Shown here piece after piece: positions 1 through 9,267 of a stretch of 64,000 bases of DNA; position 1 is the first letter of the stretch, and the number at the start of each line of letters is the position of its first letter. The translations under genes and the position numbers were made by a program. The stretch spans positions 98,838-162,837 of the forward strand of contig NZ_WXEY01000008.1 in NCBI RefSeq assembly GCF_009877425.1, given 5' to 3'. The notes beneath the pieces are model-generated. The model did no database searches. It saw nothing but the letters and a program-made list of their open reading frames with translations, and was not told the origin of the DNA. The DNA comes from Heliomicrobium undosum. GTDB lineage: Bacteria; Bacillota; Desulfitobacteriia; Heliobacteriales; Heliobacteriaceae.

Positions 1-156
1 ATCAATGCCATCTTGGAGCAATTCCTGGGCCGCCTCCAGCATGGCGTAGGTTTTACCCACACCAGCGGCTGCGCCCAGGAAGACCGTCAGTTTTCCGCGA
101 TTTCCCGCATTGATACTCTCCAGCAAGGCATCCGGATTCGCGCGTCTATCTCTCAT
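1..156 (-). CDS. kdpD: Sensor kinase KdpD, N-terminal fragment
   Basis: This is the first 52 codons of the osmosensing/potassium-sensing histidine kinase KdpD; the rest lies beyond the window edge. The peptide opens MRDRRANPDALL and carries the Walker A-type motif GAAAGVGKT (about residues 28-36) typical of the cytoplasmic KdpD N-terminal domain. The ATG at 154-156 is chosen because an AAAGG lies nine bases upstream; an in-frame GTG two codons earlier is too close to it. It follows kdpC on the same strand after about 40 bases, so it is the distal gene of the kdp operon. In known systems KdpD phosphorylates KdpE to induce kdpFABC. Whether this copy has the full kinase module cannot be seen here. 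Confidence 0.93.
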   Translation of the reverse strand, partial: MRDRRANPDALLESINAGNRGKLTVFLGAAAGVGKTYAMLEAAQELLQDGID

Positions 157-199
157 CTTCACAAACCTTTCAGCCGGAAACAGCGTGCACGTTTCTCCA

Positions 200-778
200 T
201 CATCGCTTCGCCAATTCATCAAGCGCTATGTTTAATTCTAACACATTCACTCGCGGCTCACCCAAAATCCCAAACTGCCGGCCTTCTATATGCTGTTCGA
301 GCAAGGCGGTCACTTCATCCATCGCCATATTTCTGGACTGGGCAACCCGAGCCGCTTGTAACCGGGCAGCCTCCGGGGTGATGTGGGGATCAAGGCCGCT
401 TGCCGAGGCTGTCACCATGTCAGAGGGAACAGGGTCATCCGGTCCGAGACCGTTCAACGCTCTAAAGGCGCTCACTCTCTCTTGCACACTGTTTAGGAAT
501 GATTGATTCGTAGGCCCCAGGTTTGAACCCGATGAAGCGGCCCCATCATACCCTTCCCCGGCGGCGGAAGGCCTCGGATGGAAGTATTGGACGCCCTCAA
601 AGTTTTGCCCAATCAGCTTTGAACCGATAACCTGATTGCCCGCTTGAATGAGTGAGCCGTTCGCCTGCGCCGGAAAAAGGGCTTGCGCCAATCCGGTGAC
701 GGTCAAAGGGTACAGGATCCCTGTCAAAAGCGTCATGAGCAATACCATTCTTAACGCTCTCCCCGCCGCTATTGCCAT
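200..778 (-). CDS. kdpC: Potassium-transporting ATPase KdpC subunit
   Basis: KdpC is the single-span accessory subunit of the high-affinity K+ pump KdpFABC and stabilises the KdpB nucleotide complex. The 192-residue product has one N-terminal membrane helix (MVLLMTLLTGILYPLTVTGL) followed by a soluble domain with the family features FHPRPSAAG and SASGLDPHITPEAA. Length is normal for the family. The first ATG of the open frame (788-790) abuts its AAAGGA and cannot be used, so the ATG at 778 is preferred. It lies 55 bases after kdpB and before kdpD on the same strand. Confidence 0.95.
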   Translation of the reverse strand: MAIAAGRALRMVLLMTLLTGILYPLTVTGLAQALFPAQANGSLIQAGNQVIGSKLIGQNFEGVQYFHPRPSAAGEGYDGAASSGSNLGPTNQSFLNSVQERVSAFRALNGLGPDDPVPSDMVTASASGLDPHITPEAARLQAARVAQSRNMAMDEVTALLEQHIEGRQFGILGEPRVNVLELNIALDELAKR

Positions 779-833
779 CTCTTGTCCCATCCTTTCTTAA
801 CCCATGCCATGCTCTTAATTGCTTGGAATGGTC

Positions 834-2876
834 TTAGCCAAGTCCAATCATTACAAGGATCATGTCGATCAGTTTGATGCCAATAAACGGCGCGACCAAG
901 CCGCCCAATCCATAAATCAACAAGTTGCGTCGCAACAAGGCATTCGCTCCAAGAGGCCGATAGGCGACACCCTTTAAGGCAAGGGGTATCAAAAAAACGA
1001 TGATCAAGGCATTGAAAATGACAGCCGACATGATGGCGCTCTTCGCGGTGGCCAATCCCATGATGTTGAGCAAGCCTAACTGCGGGTATGTGGCAATGAA
1101 CAGGGCTGGAATGATGGCAAAGTACTTGGCAACGTCATTGGCGATACTAAATGTGGTCAGTGACCCGCGCGTCATCAACAACTGCTTGCCGACCTCGACT
1201 ACCTCCAACAGTTTGGTGGGGTTGCTGTCCATATCGACCATATTCCCTGCTTCCTTCGCCGCTTGGGTGCCACTATTCATGGCAACGCCAACATCCGCCT
1301 GGGCTAAGGCTGGCGCGTCGTTCGTTCCGTCACCGGTCATGGCGACGAGGCGCCCTTTACTCTGGTATTCTCGTATCAGTTTCAGCTTGGCTTCAGGTGT
1401 AGCCTCAGCCAGAAAGTCATCCACCCCAGCTTCTGCCGCAATGGCGGCCGCGGTCAATGGGTTATCGCCAGTGATCATCACCGTTTTAATCCCCATCTTA
1501 CGCAGTTGAGCAAACCGCTCTCGGATACCGCCTTTTACGACATCTTTTAGATAAATGACGCCGAGCGCCCTGTTGCCTTCTGCAACCACCAGCGGTGTGC
1601 CGCCTTTTTTGGCGATCTCTTCAACGGCGGCGATAACGTCGCCAGACAACCGCTGGCCCTTTGCTTGCAGATATCGGTCGATGGCGTCGGCAGCGCCTTT
1701 GCGAATGGAGATGCCTTCGATGTCAACTCCGCTCATTCGGGTCTGGGCCGTGAAAGGAACGAAGGTTGCATGCAGCGTCTTGGCCTTGTTTTCTTTGATC
1801 CCAAACTTTTCGCAAGTCAGGGTCACGATGCTTCGGCCTTCTGGTGTCTCATCGGCAAGTGAAGAGAGTTGGGCCGCTTCCGCCAACTGCTGCGCTGACA
1901 CACCTGTCGCAGGAATAAACTCTGTGGCCACGCGATTGCCCAGTGTAATCGTGCCCGTTTTATCGAGCAACAGCACATCCACATCACCGGCAGCCTCGAC
2001 AGCGCGTCCAGACATGGCGAGGACGTTTTTCTTCAATAGACGGTCCATTCCCGCGATTCCGATGGCGCTCAGCAAGCCGCCGATGGTGGTCGGAATCAAA
2101 CAAACCAGGAGGGCACTCAGAACCGACGCGGACACCTGCGCTCCCGAATAGATGGCAAAAGGCGCTAACGTCGCGACAGCCAGCAAAAAAACGATAGTGA
2201 GTCCCAACAGAAGAATGTTTAAGGCGATTTCATTGGGCGTTTTTTGACGTTTCGCCCCTTCGACGAGACCGATCATCCGATCCAAGAAGGTCTCACCCGG
2301 GTTGGCTGTGATCCGGACGATGATCCAGTCAGAAAGCACCTTGGTCCCGCCGGTGACCGAGCTTCGGTCCCCGCCGGATTCCCGTATCACCGGCGCCGAT
2401 TCCCCGGTAACCGCGCTTTCATCTACGGAAGCGATCCCTTCCACCACTTCGCCGTCACCGGGAATCACATCACCCGCTTCAACGAGGACCCGATCGCCTT
2501 TGCGCAACTTCGAGGCGGATACCACAGTAAAGTCTTTTCCTTCACCAAGCCGTTTGGCCTTTGATTCACTTCGCGCTTTTCGCAATGATTCGGCTTGCGC
2601 TTTTCCCCTGCCTTCCGCTAAGGCCTCTGCAAAATTGCCAAACAAGACCGTCAGCCAGAGCCACAACGTCAATTGAAGGGTAAATGTCCAGTCTCCGCCG
2701 GCAACCATATCCCGTATCGCGAAGTAGGCGCACAACAGCGCCACAACTTCGACGACGAACATGACCGGATTTCTCCACAACATGCGCGGGTTCAGCTTGA
2801 CAAAGGATTCTTTTATGGCCTGGCCGATAACCGATGGGCCTTCGCCGCCTTTTGCCGCTTTATTCGAGCTCAACAT
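834..2876 (-). CDS. kdpB: Potassium-transporting P-type ATPase KdpB
   Basis: KdpB is the ATP-hydrolysing catalytic subunit of KdpFABC, a P-type ATPase in the cytoplasmic membrane. The 680-residue protein shows the actuator motif TGES, the phosphorylation motif [11 protein letters not shown] near residue 305 with its aspartate intact, the nucleotide-domain [20 protein letters not shown] and the hinge [18 protein letters not shown]. Hydrophobic segments lie near residues 35-80, 215-270 and in the last 100 residues. The start at 2876 follows AGGAGGAGAAGC. It is separated from kdpA by only 10 bases. Nothing about it looks degenerate. Confidence 0.98.
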   Translation of the reverse strand: MLSSNKAAKGGEGPSVIGQAIKESFVKLNPRMLWRNPVMFVVEVVALLCAYFAIRDMVAGGDWTFTLQLTLWLWLTVLFGNFAEALAEGRGKAQAESLRKARSESKAKRLGEGKDFTVVSASKLRKGDRVLVEAGDVIPGDGEVVEGIASVDESAVTGESAPVIRESGGDRSSVTGGTKVLSDWIIVRITANPGETFLDRMIGLVEGAKRQKTPNEIALNILLLGLTIVFLLAVATLAPFAIYSGAQVSASVLSALLVCLIPTTIGGLLSAIGIAGMDRLLKKNVLAMSGRAVEAAGDVDVLLLDKTGTITLGNRVATEFIPATGVSAQQLAEAAQLSSLADETPEGRSIVTLTCEKFGIKENKAKTLHATFVPFTAQTRMSGVDIEGISIRKGAADAIDRYLQAKGQRLSGDVIAAVEEIAKKGGTPLVVAEGNRALGVIYLKDVVKGGIRERFAQLRKMGIKTVMITGDNPLTAAAIAAEAGVDDFLAEATPEAKLKLIREYQSKGRLVAMTGDGTNDAPALAQADVGVAMNSGTQAAKEAGNMVDMDSNPTKLLEVVEVGKQLLMTRGSLTTFSIANDVAKYFAIIPALFIATYPQLGLLNIMGLATAKSAIMSAVIFNALIIVFLIPLALKGVAYRPLGANALLRRNLLIYGLGGLVAPFIGIKLIDMILVMIGLG

Positions 2877-2886
2877 GCTTCTCCTC

Positions 2887-4593
2887 CTAAAAGGCTTGCC
2901 CAGCCAACATCAACAGTTGTTCCACGATCGGTCCGAGCGCCAGCGCCGGGAAGAAGGTGAGCGCGCCCACGATGAGGACCGTCCCGGCAAGCAGACTGCT
3001 AAACAGGGGTCCCGTGGTTTCAAAGGTGCCCGCGCCTGCCGGCGTGACTTTTTTGGCCGCCATGCTGCCGGCGATGGCCAGCGCCGGGATGATGACACCG
3101 AATCGTCCGATGAACATGGCCAACCCCATCAGCAGATTGTAAAAGAGGGTATTGGCCGAAAGGCCGCCAAAGGCGCTGCCGTTATTGCCCACGCCAGAAG
3201 CAAATGCGTACAGGATTTCACTCAACCCATGGGGGCCTGGGTTCAGAATCGAGGCGGTTCCCGCCGGGGTGACTGAAGCCCATGCGCTCAATACCAGGAT
3301 CATCCCGCCGGGGATCAAGATAGCCAAGGTAGCCATCTTCATTTCCCAGGACTCTATCTTCTTTCCGAGGTATTCGGGCGTTCTTCCCACCATCAGCCCC
3401 ACGATGAATACAGTCAGCATGACGAACATCAGCATACCGTACAGCCCGGCGCCAACGCCGCCGAAGACAACTTCGCCCAGCATCATCTGCAACATCGGCG
3501 CCAAGCCGCCGAGCGGCGTCAAGCTGTCATGCATGGCGTTAACGGCGCCGCAGGAAGCGGCTGTGGTCACCGTGGCAAAGAGCGCCGAGTTGCCGATGCC
3601 AAAGCGAACTTCCTTCCCTTCCATCGCCGTCGGGCCCGACACACCCATGGCGGCAATCTGTGGATTGCCGATGATTTCGCTCGTGTACAGCGTGCCTAGC
3701 ATCAGCAAAAACAGCATCGTCATGGCCGCTAAAATGGAAAGGCCTTGCCTCATATTGCCCACCATACGGCCAAAGGTAATCGTTAACGCCGCCGGTATCA
3801 CAAAAATCGAGAGCATTTCCATCAGGTTTGTCAATGGCGTTGGATTCTCAAAGGGATGGGCCGAATTGGCGTTAAAAAAGCCGCCGCCATTCGTCCCGAG
3901 CATCTTGATAATAACCTGCGACGCCGTTGGCCCCATGGCAATCGTCTGGCTTCCGCCTTCCATGGTCGATGCGCTCACATAAGGACTCAGGTTTTGGATC
4001 ATCCCTTGTGACACGAGGACTAACGAGCCGATCAAGCAGATCGGGAGCAAGATCCGCAGAACGGTGCGGGTCAGATCGACCCAGAAGTTCCCTATCGTTT
4101 GGGTTGTGTGACGAACCAATCCGCGGATGAGCGCAATGACAACAACCATGCCGGTCGCTGCAGACACAAAATTCTGAACGGTAAGTCCCGCCATCTGGGA
4201 AAAATAGCTCAATGTTATTTCCCCGCCATAAGCCTGCCAGTTGGTGTTGGTCATAAAGCTGATGGCCGTGTTAAAGGCTAAGTCCGGCACAACAGGTCCG
4301 AAGCCCTGCGGATTCAGGGGAAGCATGTGTTGGAACACCAGGTTAAGAAACAGAAGCAAAAAACCGAACATGTTGAACGTGAAAAGAGACGTTGCATACT
4401 CTTTCCAATTCATTTCACGGTGATGGTCTACGCCGGTCAGGCGATAGATGAGCTTTTCCATTGGGCTAAAAAGGCCATCCAACCGAGTCGGCCCGCCATC
4501 ATACATTCTTGCCATGTAGATGCCCAGCGGAACAGCCAAGGCGAACAGAATCGAAAGAAAGAGCCCGAACTGCAATACATCCATTTCTTTCAC
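2887..4593 (-). CDS. kdpA: Potassium-transporting ATPase KdpA subunit
   Basis: KdpA is the K+-selective channel-like membrane subunit of KdpFABC. The protein has about ten hydrophobic segments and family sequences such as [44 protein letters not shown] and [10 protein letters not shown], which correspond to selectivity-filter loops. A GTG start at 4591-4593 is preferred: GGAGG lies about nine bases upstream and the kdpF stop ends one base before it, which gives TAACGTG. The ATG of the longer open frame (4611) lies inside kdpF, and the ATG three codons downstream of the GTG is about 18 bases from the Shine-Dalgarno. Translation is probably coupled to kdpF. Confidence 0.96.
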   Translation of the reverse strand: MKEMDVLQFGLFLSILFALAVPLGIYMARMYDGGPTRLDGLFSPMEKLIYRLTGVDHHREMNWKEYATSLFTFNMFGFLLLFLNLVFQHMLPLNPQGFGPVVPDLAFNTAISFMTNTNWQAYGGEITLSYFSQMAGLTVQNFVSAATGMVVVIALIRGLVRHTTQTIGNFWVDLTRTVLRILLPICLIGSLVLVSQGMIQNLSPYVSASTMEGGSQTIAMGPTASQVIIKMLGTNGGGFFNANSAHPFENPTPLTNLMEMLSIFVIPAALTITFGRMVGNMRQGLSILAAMTMLFLLMLGTLYTSEIIGNPQIAAMGVSGPTAMEGKEVRFGIGNSALFATVTTAASCGAVNAMHDSLTPLGGLAPMLQMMLGEVVFGGVGAGLYGMLMFVMLTVFIVGLMVGRTPEYLGKKIESWEMKMATLAILIPGGMILVLSAWASVTPAGTASILNPGPHGLSEILYAFASGVGNNGSAFGGLSANTLFYNLLMGLAMFIGRFGVIIPALAIAGSMAAKKVTPAGAGTFETTGPLFSSLLAGTVLIVGALTFFPALALGPIVEQLLMLAGQAF

Positions 4594-4594
4594 G

Positions 4595-4681
4595 TTAGAT
4601 TTCCTCCGCATTCATCAGACAGTAACCCAGATAGATCAGCAAGACAACGGTGATAAACATTCCCACAGCCATATCGTTCAT
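4595..4681 (-). CDS. kdpF: KdpF small membrane subunit
   Basis: This is a 28-codon gene at the head of the kdp operon. The peptide begins MNDMAVGMFITVVLL, has one hydrophobic helix and ends YCLMNAEEI. KdpF stabilises the KdpABC complex in characterised bacteria, and its size, single helix and position directly before kdpA identify it. A strong AGGAGG sits eight bases before the ATG. Confidence 0.9.
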   Translation of the reverse strand: MNDMAVGMFITVVLLIYLGYCLMNAEEI

Positions 4682-4698
4682 GGTCGTCCTCCTTCTCG

Positions 4699-4770
4699 CT
4701 AGAATGATCGCCTTTGCCGATCGGACGCATAATTAAAAGCCGCTTCCGAGTGGCTTACCGTCTCTTCCAT
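4699..4770 (-). CDS. Possible 23-residue leader peptide upstream of kdpF
   Basis: A short frame starts at an ATG preceded by GAGGTGAGGTGACAACG and encodes 23 residues (MEETVSHSEAAFNYASDRQR then RSF). Its stop lies just before the AGGAGG of kdpF, 17 bases from the kdpF start. It is charged, not hydrophobic, and I recognise no family. Position and ribosome binding site suggest a translated leader or a small coupled protein of the kdp transcript. Chance occurrence cannot be excluded for so short a frame. Confidence 0.4.
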   Translation of the reverse strand: MEETVSHSEAAFNYASDRQRRSF

Positions 4771-4869
4771 CGTTGTCACCTCACCTCGTTTTCTGTGGCA
4801 TGTGACTACTATAGCCCCTATGACGGTCAAGGGCGTGTCAAGAAATCTCATGAAGGCGTAAAGAAAACA

Positions 4870-4910
4870 TCAAGAAAAAGCAAGGGCCACCCTGTTGAGG
4901 GCAGCCCTTT
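4870..4910 (-). terminator. Rho-independent terminator after the chemosensory operon
   Basis: On the minus strand AAGGGC-TG-CCCT pairs with AGGG-TG-GCCCTT around a CAAC loop (stem at 4882-4909), followed by CTTTTTCTT. It lies about 70 bases downstream of the last cheX-like stop and upstream of the kdp leader, so it separates the two operons. Confidence 0.8.
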
Positions 4911-4980
4911 TGTGGTCGTTTATTGAGTTTGTTCTTTTATTACGAAAGGGGAACAGGGGGTGGATAGCCTAAACGGGTAC

Positions 4981-5457
4981 TTAGATTTCCAACCCGATAT
5001 TGACCTCAATCTTCCCCAAAGACGTCTCCACCGGCACGGCGATGGTCTCGACAGAGCTGATGATGAAGTAGATGTCCTTGCCAAAGATGATCGACGGTGG
5101 GGTGATGTCATAGGTGGCGCTCCCGCCGGAGAGCAGGGTTTGTACATTGGCGGTGAGGGCGTTGCCGGTGATCATGTTGGCCAGTTCTCCGATGGCGCTG
5201 CGGGCGATGCTGTCGATCTCCTCGACAGGCATGCCGAACATCATGGCAGAGACGATTTTTTTGGCCGTCTCCGACGAGAGGGAAAAGGCTACGTTGCCCC
5301 GCAGGTTGCCCACCAGGCCGAGGACGGCCGTCACATCCATGTCTACATGCATGGTCTCTTTCCGCTCCGGGGCGCCCCGCCGGATGTCGGTGGCGCCGAA
5401 CTGGCCCAACACGTTGTCCAGGGCGTCCAGAAACGGGACGATATGCTTGTCTTGCAT
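4981..5457 (-). CDS. CheX-like chemotaxis phosphatase family protein (copy 1)
   Basis: A 158-residue CheX/CheC-fold protein, the last gene of the chemosensory operon. CheX-type proteins dephosphorylate CheY-P. Family features are the central GNLRGNVAFSLSSETAKKIVSAMMFG and the helix SAIGELANMITGNALT, where the E...N pair corresponds to the phosphatase residues of CheX/CheC. The C-terminal part (PPSIIFGKDIYFII) matches the strand region. The start at 5457 follows AGGAGGAGCGACTG. It is 23 bases from the next CheX-like gene. Catalytic activity is inferred. Confidence 0.85.
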   Translation of the reverse strand: MQDKHIVPFLDALDNVLGQFGATDIRRGAPERKETMHVDMDVTAVLGLVGNLRGNVAFSLSSETAKKIVSAMMFGMPVEEIDSIARSAIGELANMITGNALTANVQTLLSGGSATYDITPPSIIFGKDIYFIISSVETIAVPVETSLGKIEVNIGLEI

Positions 5458-5480
5458 CAGTCGCTCCTCCTATCGGCGCC

Positions 5481-5951
5481 CTAGGCCTTGCTGATGGCCA
5501 CGCTGGCCTTCAGTCTTCCATGCGCGGTTTTACAGTTGACAGAGGCAGAGGCGATCTTGGGGATGGCGATGATCACATCGTTCCCGGCAAAGACGATGGG
5601 CGGCGCCAGGCGCAGGCTCAGGCCGTATTCGTTGTTCAGCCGGGTGATGGCGTTGCCGGAGATGATGTTGTTCATCTCAGAGACGGAGGCCAGCACCATG
5701 TGATCCTTCACGGAATCGTATTCGCCGCCGGCGACGGTCTGCGCCAGGTGGAGGGCCAGTTCGGTGTCAAGGTCGAGCAGAAAGCGGCCTTTCACCTTAC
5801 CGGCAAAGGTGAGGATCGAGGTCACGCCGAGGGAGCGGATCTCGTCGCTGTCCGGCGACGGGCCGGATTCAATCTCCACGTCGATATCCGCCATCTGCCG
5901 GAAGATATTCACGACAGCTTCGGAAAAGGGTTTGGTCATGCGCTCATCCAT
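5481..5951 (-). CDS. CheX-like chemotaxis phosphatase family protein (copy 2)
   Basis: A 156-residue paralogue of its neighbour. It begins MDERMTKPFSEAVVNIFRQM and contains VKGRFLLDLDTELALHLAQT and the signature helix ASVSEMNNIISGNAITRLN, with the E..N residues expected for CheX-type phosphatases. The ATG at 5951 is preceded by AAGGGGGAAGAACC; the longer open frame extends into the upstream cheY and is not used. It lies 13 bases downstream of a CheY gene. Confidence 0.85.
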   Translation of the reverse strand: MDERMTKPFSEAVVNIFRQMADIDVEIESGPSPDSDEIRSLGVTSILTFAGKVKGRFLLDLDTELALHLAQTVAGGEYDSVKDHMVLASVSEMNNIISGNAITRLNNEYGLSLRLAPPIVFAGNDVIIAIPKIASASVNCKTAHGRLKASVAISKA

Positions 5952-5964
5952 GGTTCTTCCCCCT

Positions 5965-6324
5965 TCATACCACCTTGGCGATGGCGCTGATGATCTTGTA
6001 ATCGTCAAAGGGCTTCTGGAGGAAAATATCGACGCCCAGTTCCTTGGCCTGGCTGATGATCTCCTCGTCGCCCATGGCGCTGAGCATGATGATCCGCGCC
6101 TCGGGACTTTCCGCTTTGATGGCTCGCGCCGCTTCGATGCCGTCCATGACCGGCATGGTGATATCCATGAAGACCAGATCCGGGGAAAGCTTGCGGTACA
6201 GTTCGACACCCTCTTTGCCGTTCATAGCGTCGCCGATCACCTCGTGACCGTGCTTAACCAAAGTTTTGCGGAGCAGGTTGTGAATCAGCGGGGAATCGTC
6301 GACAAGCAAGATCTTTTTAGACAC
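5965..6324 (-). CDS. cheY: CheY-like single-domain response regulator (copy 2)
   Basis: A 119-residue stand-alone receiver domain. The acidic pair D9-D10, the phosphoacceptor D54 in FMDITMPVMDG, the conserved MLSA switch residue and the lysine of KPF are all present. The start is GTG at 6324, preceded by GGAGGGATAATC. It sits between two cheX-like genes, which suggests that each CheX may act on a particular CheY. No output domain is attached, so it probably binds a motor or other target protein. Confidence 0.93.
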   Translation of the reverse strand: MSKKILLVDDSPLIHNLLRKTLVKHGHEVIGDAMNGKEGVELYRKLSPDLVFMDITMPVMDGIEAARAIKAESPEARIIMLSAMGDEEIISQAKELGVDIFLQKPFDDYKIISAIAKVV

Positions 6325-6326
6325 GA

Positions 6327-6806
6327 TTATCCCTCCAAATATGCGATTTCCAAGATGAGCTCAACATCACCGGTGAAGAAGCGCAGACAGCGGTCGACGG
6401 CCTTGTTTTTGTACAGGATATAGCGGTTCTGACCGACCATGACGAAGGGCAAGGTGATCCGGTAGTGCTCCTCAGTCCCCACCAGGCCCGACTTGCCGCT
6501 CCCGGCGACGATGTTGACCAGTTCCGCCACCCCATCAGCCAGATCTGCCTCCGACAATTCCTCCGGCGCAAGCCCCGTCATCTGGGAGACAGTGACCGTC
6601 GCCGCTTCGCGGGTCAGGCCGATAGCGACCATCGCCGTTCGCCGTCCGATGATCATCATGGCGCCGGTAAAGTCACTGACAGGGCGGTCTTGAATCGGAC
6701 AGGCCCTTTCTTCCACGGCCAATCCCGCCATCGTGCGCAGCACCTCGGCGACAGCGCCGGCCAGGGAATCGCGAAGGCTGTTTATAGTTCTCCCCTCCCC
6801 AGACAC
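6327..6806 (-). CDS. CheX-like chemotaxis phosphatase family protein (copy 3)
   Basis: The third CheX-like paralogue. The family helix reads DGVAELVNIVAGSGKSG, with E and N of the active pair retained, and the C-terminal part LPFVMVGQNRYILY matches the other copies. The start is uncertain: the GTG at 6806 lies inside the upstream cheY and has no good ribosome binding site. The best Shine-Dalgarno-like run, GGGGAGGGGAG, lies just after that GTG and is followed by an in-frame ATA codon at about the right spacing. The true N-terminus may therefore be up to seven residues shorter. Confidence 0.8.
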   Translation of the reverse strand: MSGEGRTINSLRDSLAGAVAEVLRTMAGLAVEERACPIQDRPVSDFTGAMMIIGRRTAMVAIGLTREAATVTVSQMTGLAPEELSEADLADGVAELVNIVAGSGKSGLVGTEEHYRITLPFVMVGQNRYILYKNKAVDRCLRFFTGDVELILEIAYLEG

Positions 6807-7156
6807 TCAAGGATCTTTTTCAGCAGATCCTCCATGGTGAACGGTTTGACCAAGTAGTGGATGGCGCCGGCGCGGATGGCGCGGACGATGTTTTCCCGCT
6901 CCCCCTCGGTGGTCACCATCATGACGGGGATGTACTTGTAGTGGGGATGATTCTTGATCGCCTGAAGAAACTCCCACCCGTTCATCCCCGGCATGTTCCA
7001 ATCCAACAGGATCAGATTCACATCCGGATGCGCTTCCAGGATAGCCAGCGCTTCCGCCCCTTCCGACGCCTCCAGGAGTTCGCATTCAAGCACCTCTGCG
7101 GCGGCGCGGATGATTTTCCGGATGATGGCGGAGTCATCGACAGATAAGAATTTCAT
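6782..7156 (-). CDS. cheY: CheY-like single-domain response regulator (copy 1)
   Basis: A 124-residue receiver domain that begins MKFLSVDDSAIIRKI. Phosphoacceptor D52 is in LLDWNMPGMNG, the switch residue is in MVTTEGE and the lysine is in LVKPF. The second of two adjacent ATGs (7156) is preferred because AGGGAG is too close to the first. Its start overlaps the cheR stop (TGATG), and its 3' end overlaps the third cheX-like frame, so translation is coupled on both sides. It is the canonical CheY partner for CheA in this operon. Confidence 0.94.
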   Translation of the reverse strand: MKFLSVDDSAIIRKIIRAAAEVLECELLEASEGAEALAILEAHPDVNLILLDWNMPGMNGWEFLQAIKNHPHYKYIPVMMVTTEGERENIVRAIRAGAIHYLVKPFTMEDLLKKILECLGRGEL

Positions 7157-8010
7157 CATGGCTCCCTCTTGACAAGATAGTAGATTCCACCCTGATGGTC
7201 CTTGCGCTGAAAGCGCTCCCCGTACTCAGTAAAGATCTCGGAACCGCCGAGGAAGAGCACCCCGCCTGGATTCATTTGCCCGGCCATCCGTGTGAAGACA
7301 TCGCGCTTCAACATCTCGGAAAAATAGATGGCTACATAGCGACAAAAGATGACATCAAAACTCCCTAGCAGATGATAAGGATCCTGCAGGTTGAATCGCT
7401 CAAAACGGACGGCCTTGCGGATCCGCTCGTCGATGGACCAGACGCGCCCCTCTTTTTGAAAGTAGCGGTCCTTATAGGCGGCTTCCAGGCCGCGCAGGAT
7501 GGAGATACTATCGTATTTGCCCGAACGGGCCACCTGTAGCACCGCCGGGGAGATATCGGTGGCGATGATCTCGAACCGGTCCAGGGAGATGCCGGCGACG
7601 GCCTTGTCCTTGAGGTACCGGTCGATGCACATGGCCGTCGAGTACGCTTCCTGGCCTGTCGAAGCGGCAGCGCTCCAGATGCGGATGCGCAACCGCTTCC
7701 CGGCGCGCAGTTCCTCCACAAAGCGGGGCAAAAGCAGGTCTTCGAGGATGCGCCAAGGTGTCTTGTCGCGAAACCACATGGTCTCATTCGTCGTGATGGC
7801 GTCGATAACCTTTTCAGCCATGCGGCGATCACGGCTTTTGTACAATAAATGGTAAAACTCCTCAAAGTCCCGTGCGCCCGACTCGGCGAGCAATTTACCC
7901 AACCGACCTTCGATCAGGTAGGCTTTGTCGTCATCCAGATGGATGCCGCATTCCCGCTCGATGTACTGCTGCATCAGCCGGAAGCCTTTCATATCCTGTG
8001 AAACGCTCAT
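7156..8010 (-). CDS. cheR: Chemotaxis protein methyltransferase CheR
   Basis: CheR uses S-adenosylmethionine to methylate glutamates of chemoreceptors. The 284-residue protein has the N-terminal all-alpha domain (to about residue 80, ending TTNETMWFRD) and the catalytic domain with RIWSAAASTGQEAYSTAM, an SAM-binding loop, IATDISPAVL and FDVIFCRYVAIYF. The start ATG at 8010 is preceded by GGGGGATTG. The longer open frame runs into cheB and is discarded. The gene starts just after the cheB stop and ends overlapping the first cheY. Confidence 0.96.
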   Translation of the reverse strand: MSVSQDMKGFRLMQQYIERECGIHLDDDKAYLIEGRLGKLLAESGARDFEEFYHLLYKSRDRRMAEKVIDAITTNETMWFRDKTPWRILEDLLLPRFVEELRAGKRLRIRIWSAAASTGQEAYSTAMCIDRYLKDKAVAGISLDRFEIIATDISPAVLQVARSGKYDSISILRGLEAAYKDRYFQKEGRVWSIDERIRKAVRFERFNLQDPYHLLGSFDVIFCRYVAIYFSEMLKRDVFTRMAGQMNPGGVLFLGGSEIFTEYGERFQRKDHQGGIYYLVKREP

Positions 8011-8014
8011 GGGT

Positions 8015-9250
8015 TCACAATCCCCCCGAGACGATGCGAGTGAGACGAGCGGAGATGTCGGCGATGTCAACCACCTCATCGGCCAGCCCTGCCTCGACGA
8101 CGCTGCGCGGCATGCCGTAGACGACACAGGTCTTTTCGCTCTGGGCGAGACAGTAGCAGTCACAGCGCTTTTTCAGTTCTGTCACGCCACGCATCCCGTC
8201 GCTACCCATCCCTGTCAGGATGATCGCCAGGATCCGTTGCCCCGCCCACTCTTTGGCCAGGGAGGCGAAGAGCACGTCGGCGGCGGGACGAACGCCGTTG
8301 ACCAGCGGCCCCTTTTCCAGTTTCACGACTTTTTCCTTGCCCTGGGAGGCGACGGTCATATGAGTCCCGCCGGGGGCGATGAGGATACGGCCCGGCGCGA
8401 TGACCTCTCCCTCGCCGGCTTCCGCCACCGGCAGGGCGCATTTCCGGCCCAGCGTGTGGGCGAGGATGCGGGTGAAATCGGCTGGCATGTGTTGCACCAC
8501 GAGAATCGGTTTGGAAAAAGCGGCTGGAAGCGGGAATAGGACCTTTTCCAAAGCCACCGGTCCGCCGGTGGAGGAGGCGATGACCACCAGATCGACGCCT
8601 GTCATCGCCCTCTTTTTCGACGATTGCGTGCCTCCCGGCGCTTCCGGCGCAGCAGCGCTTTTTCGTTGCCCGGCCGGTTGCGCAGCCGGTTGTGCAGGGG
8701 GAGTCGCAGGCGGTTGTGCGCATGACTCAGGGGGCCGCGCCACCGGCGCCGGCGATCTCTGCGTTTCGGAGGTACGAAGATGGACGTCGTTGACCGGCTG
8801 GGCCTTTCGGACCGGCGCGGCATCGCGCTTGCCAGAAGTCAGTTTCCCCATGTGGATCTGGGTGAACAATGCCTGCAGTTGAGACCTGAGCCGATCCATG
8901 CTTTTGTCGGCGTCCGTCTCGGCCGGTTTTACGATGAAGTCCAAGGCGCCGACGCTGAGGGCCTTCATCGTCGTCGCCGCTGAATCGGAGCCGCCGCCGC
9001 TGATCATGATCACCGGCAGTTCTCGGTGTTCCCTGCTGATCCGCGCCAATGTCTCCAGGCCGTCGAGTTCCGGCATATGCACATCCAGGAGAACCACGTC
9101 GATCCGGTGCTGTTGCAGCCGTTCCATGGCGAGCAGGCCGTTGGAGGCCGTACATTCGACGGCGGCCAGTCCGGTGCTCTCGACGGCGCGGGCGAGGATT
9201 TTCCGGTACACCAGGGTGTCTTCGGCGATGAGAACCTTCAGCTTTTCCAA
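8015..9250 (-). CDS. cheB: Chemotaxis methylesterase/deamidase CheB
   Basis: CheB removes methyl groups from chemoreceptors. An N-terminal receiver domain (MEKLKVLIAEDTLVYRK, phosphoacceptor in LLDVHMPELDG) is joined by a Pro/Ala/Gln-rich linker of about 80 residues to a C-terminal esterase domain. The catalytic triad is visible: Ser in VIASSTGGPVAL, His in VVQHMP and Asp in LTGMGSDGMRG. A TTG start at 9250 is preferred because AAAGGAG lies six bases before it; the upstream in-frame TTG at 9271 would overlap the receptor gene and lacks such a site. The linker is longer than in E. coli CheB. Confidence 0.95.
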   Translation of the reverse strand: MEKLKVLIAEDTLVYRKILARAVESTGLAAVECTASNGLLAMERLQQHRIDVVLLDVHMPELDGLETLARISREHRELPVIMISGGGSDSAATTMKALSVGALDFIVKPAETDADKSMDRLRSQLQALFTQIHMGKLTSGKRDAAPVRKAQPVNDVHLRTSETQRSPAPVARPPESCAQPPATPPAQPAAQPAGQRKSAAAPEAPGGTQSSKKRAMTGVDLVVIASSTGGPVALEKVLFPLPAAFSKPILVVQHMPADFTRILAHTLGRKCALPVAEAGEGEVIAPGRILIAPGGTHMTVASQGKEKVVKLEKGPLVNGVRPAADVLFASLAKEWAGQRILAIILTGMGSDGMRGVTELKKRCDCYCLAQSEKTCVVYGMPRSVVEAGLADEVVDIADISARLTRIVSGGL

Positions 9251-9267
9251 GAGGCGCTCCTTTGCGA

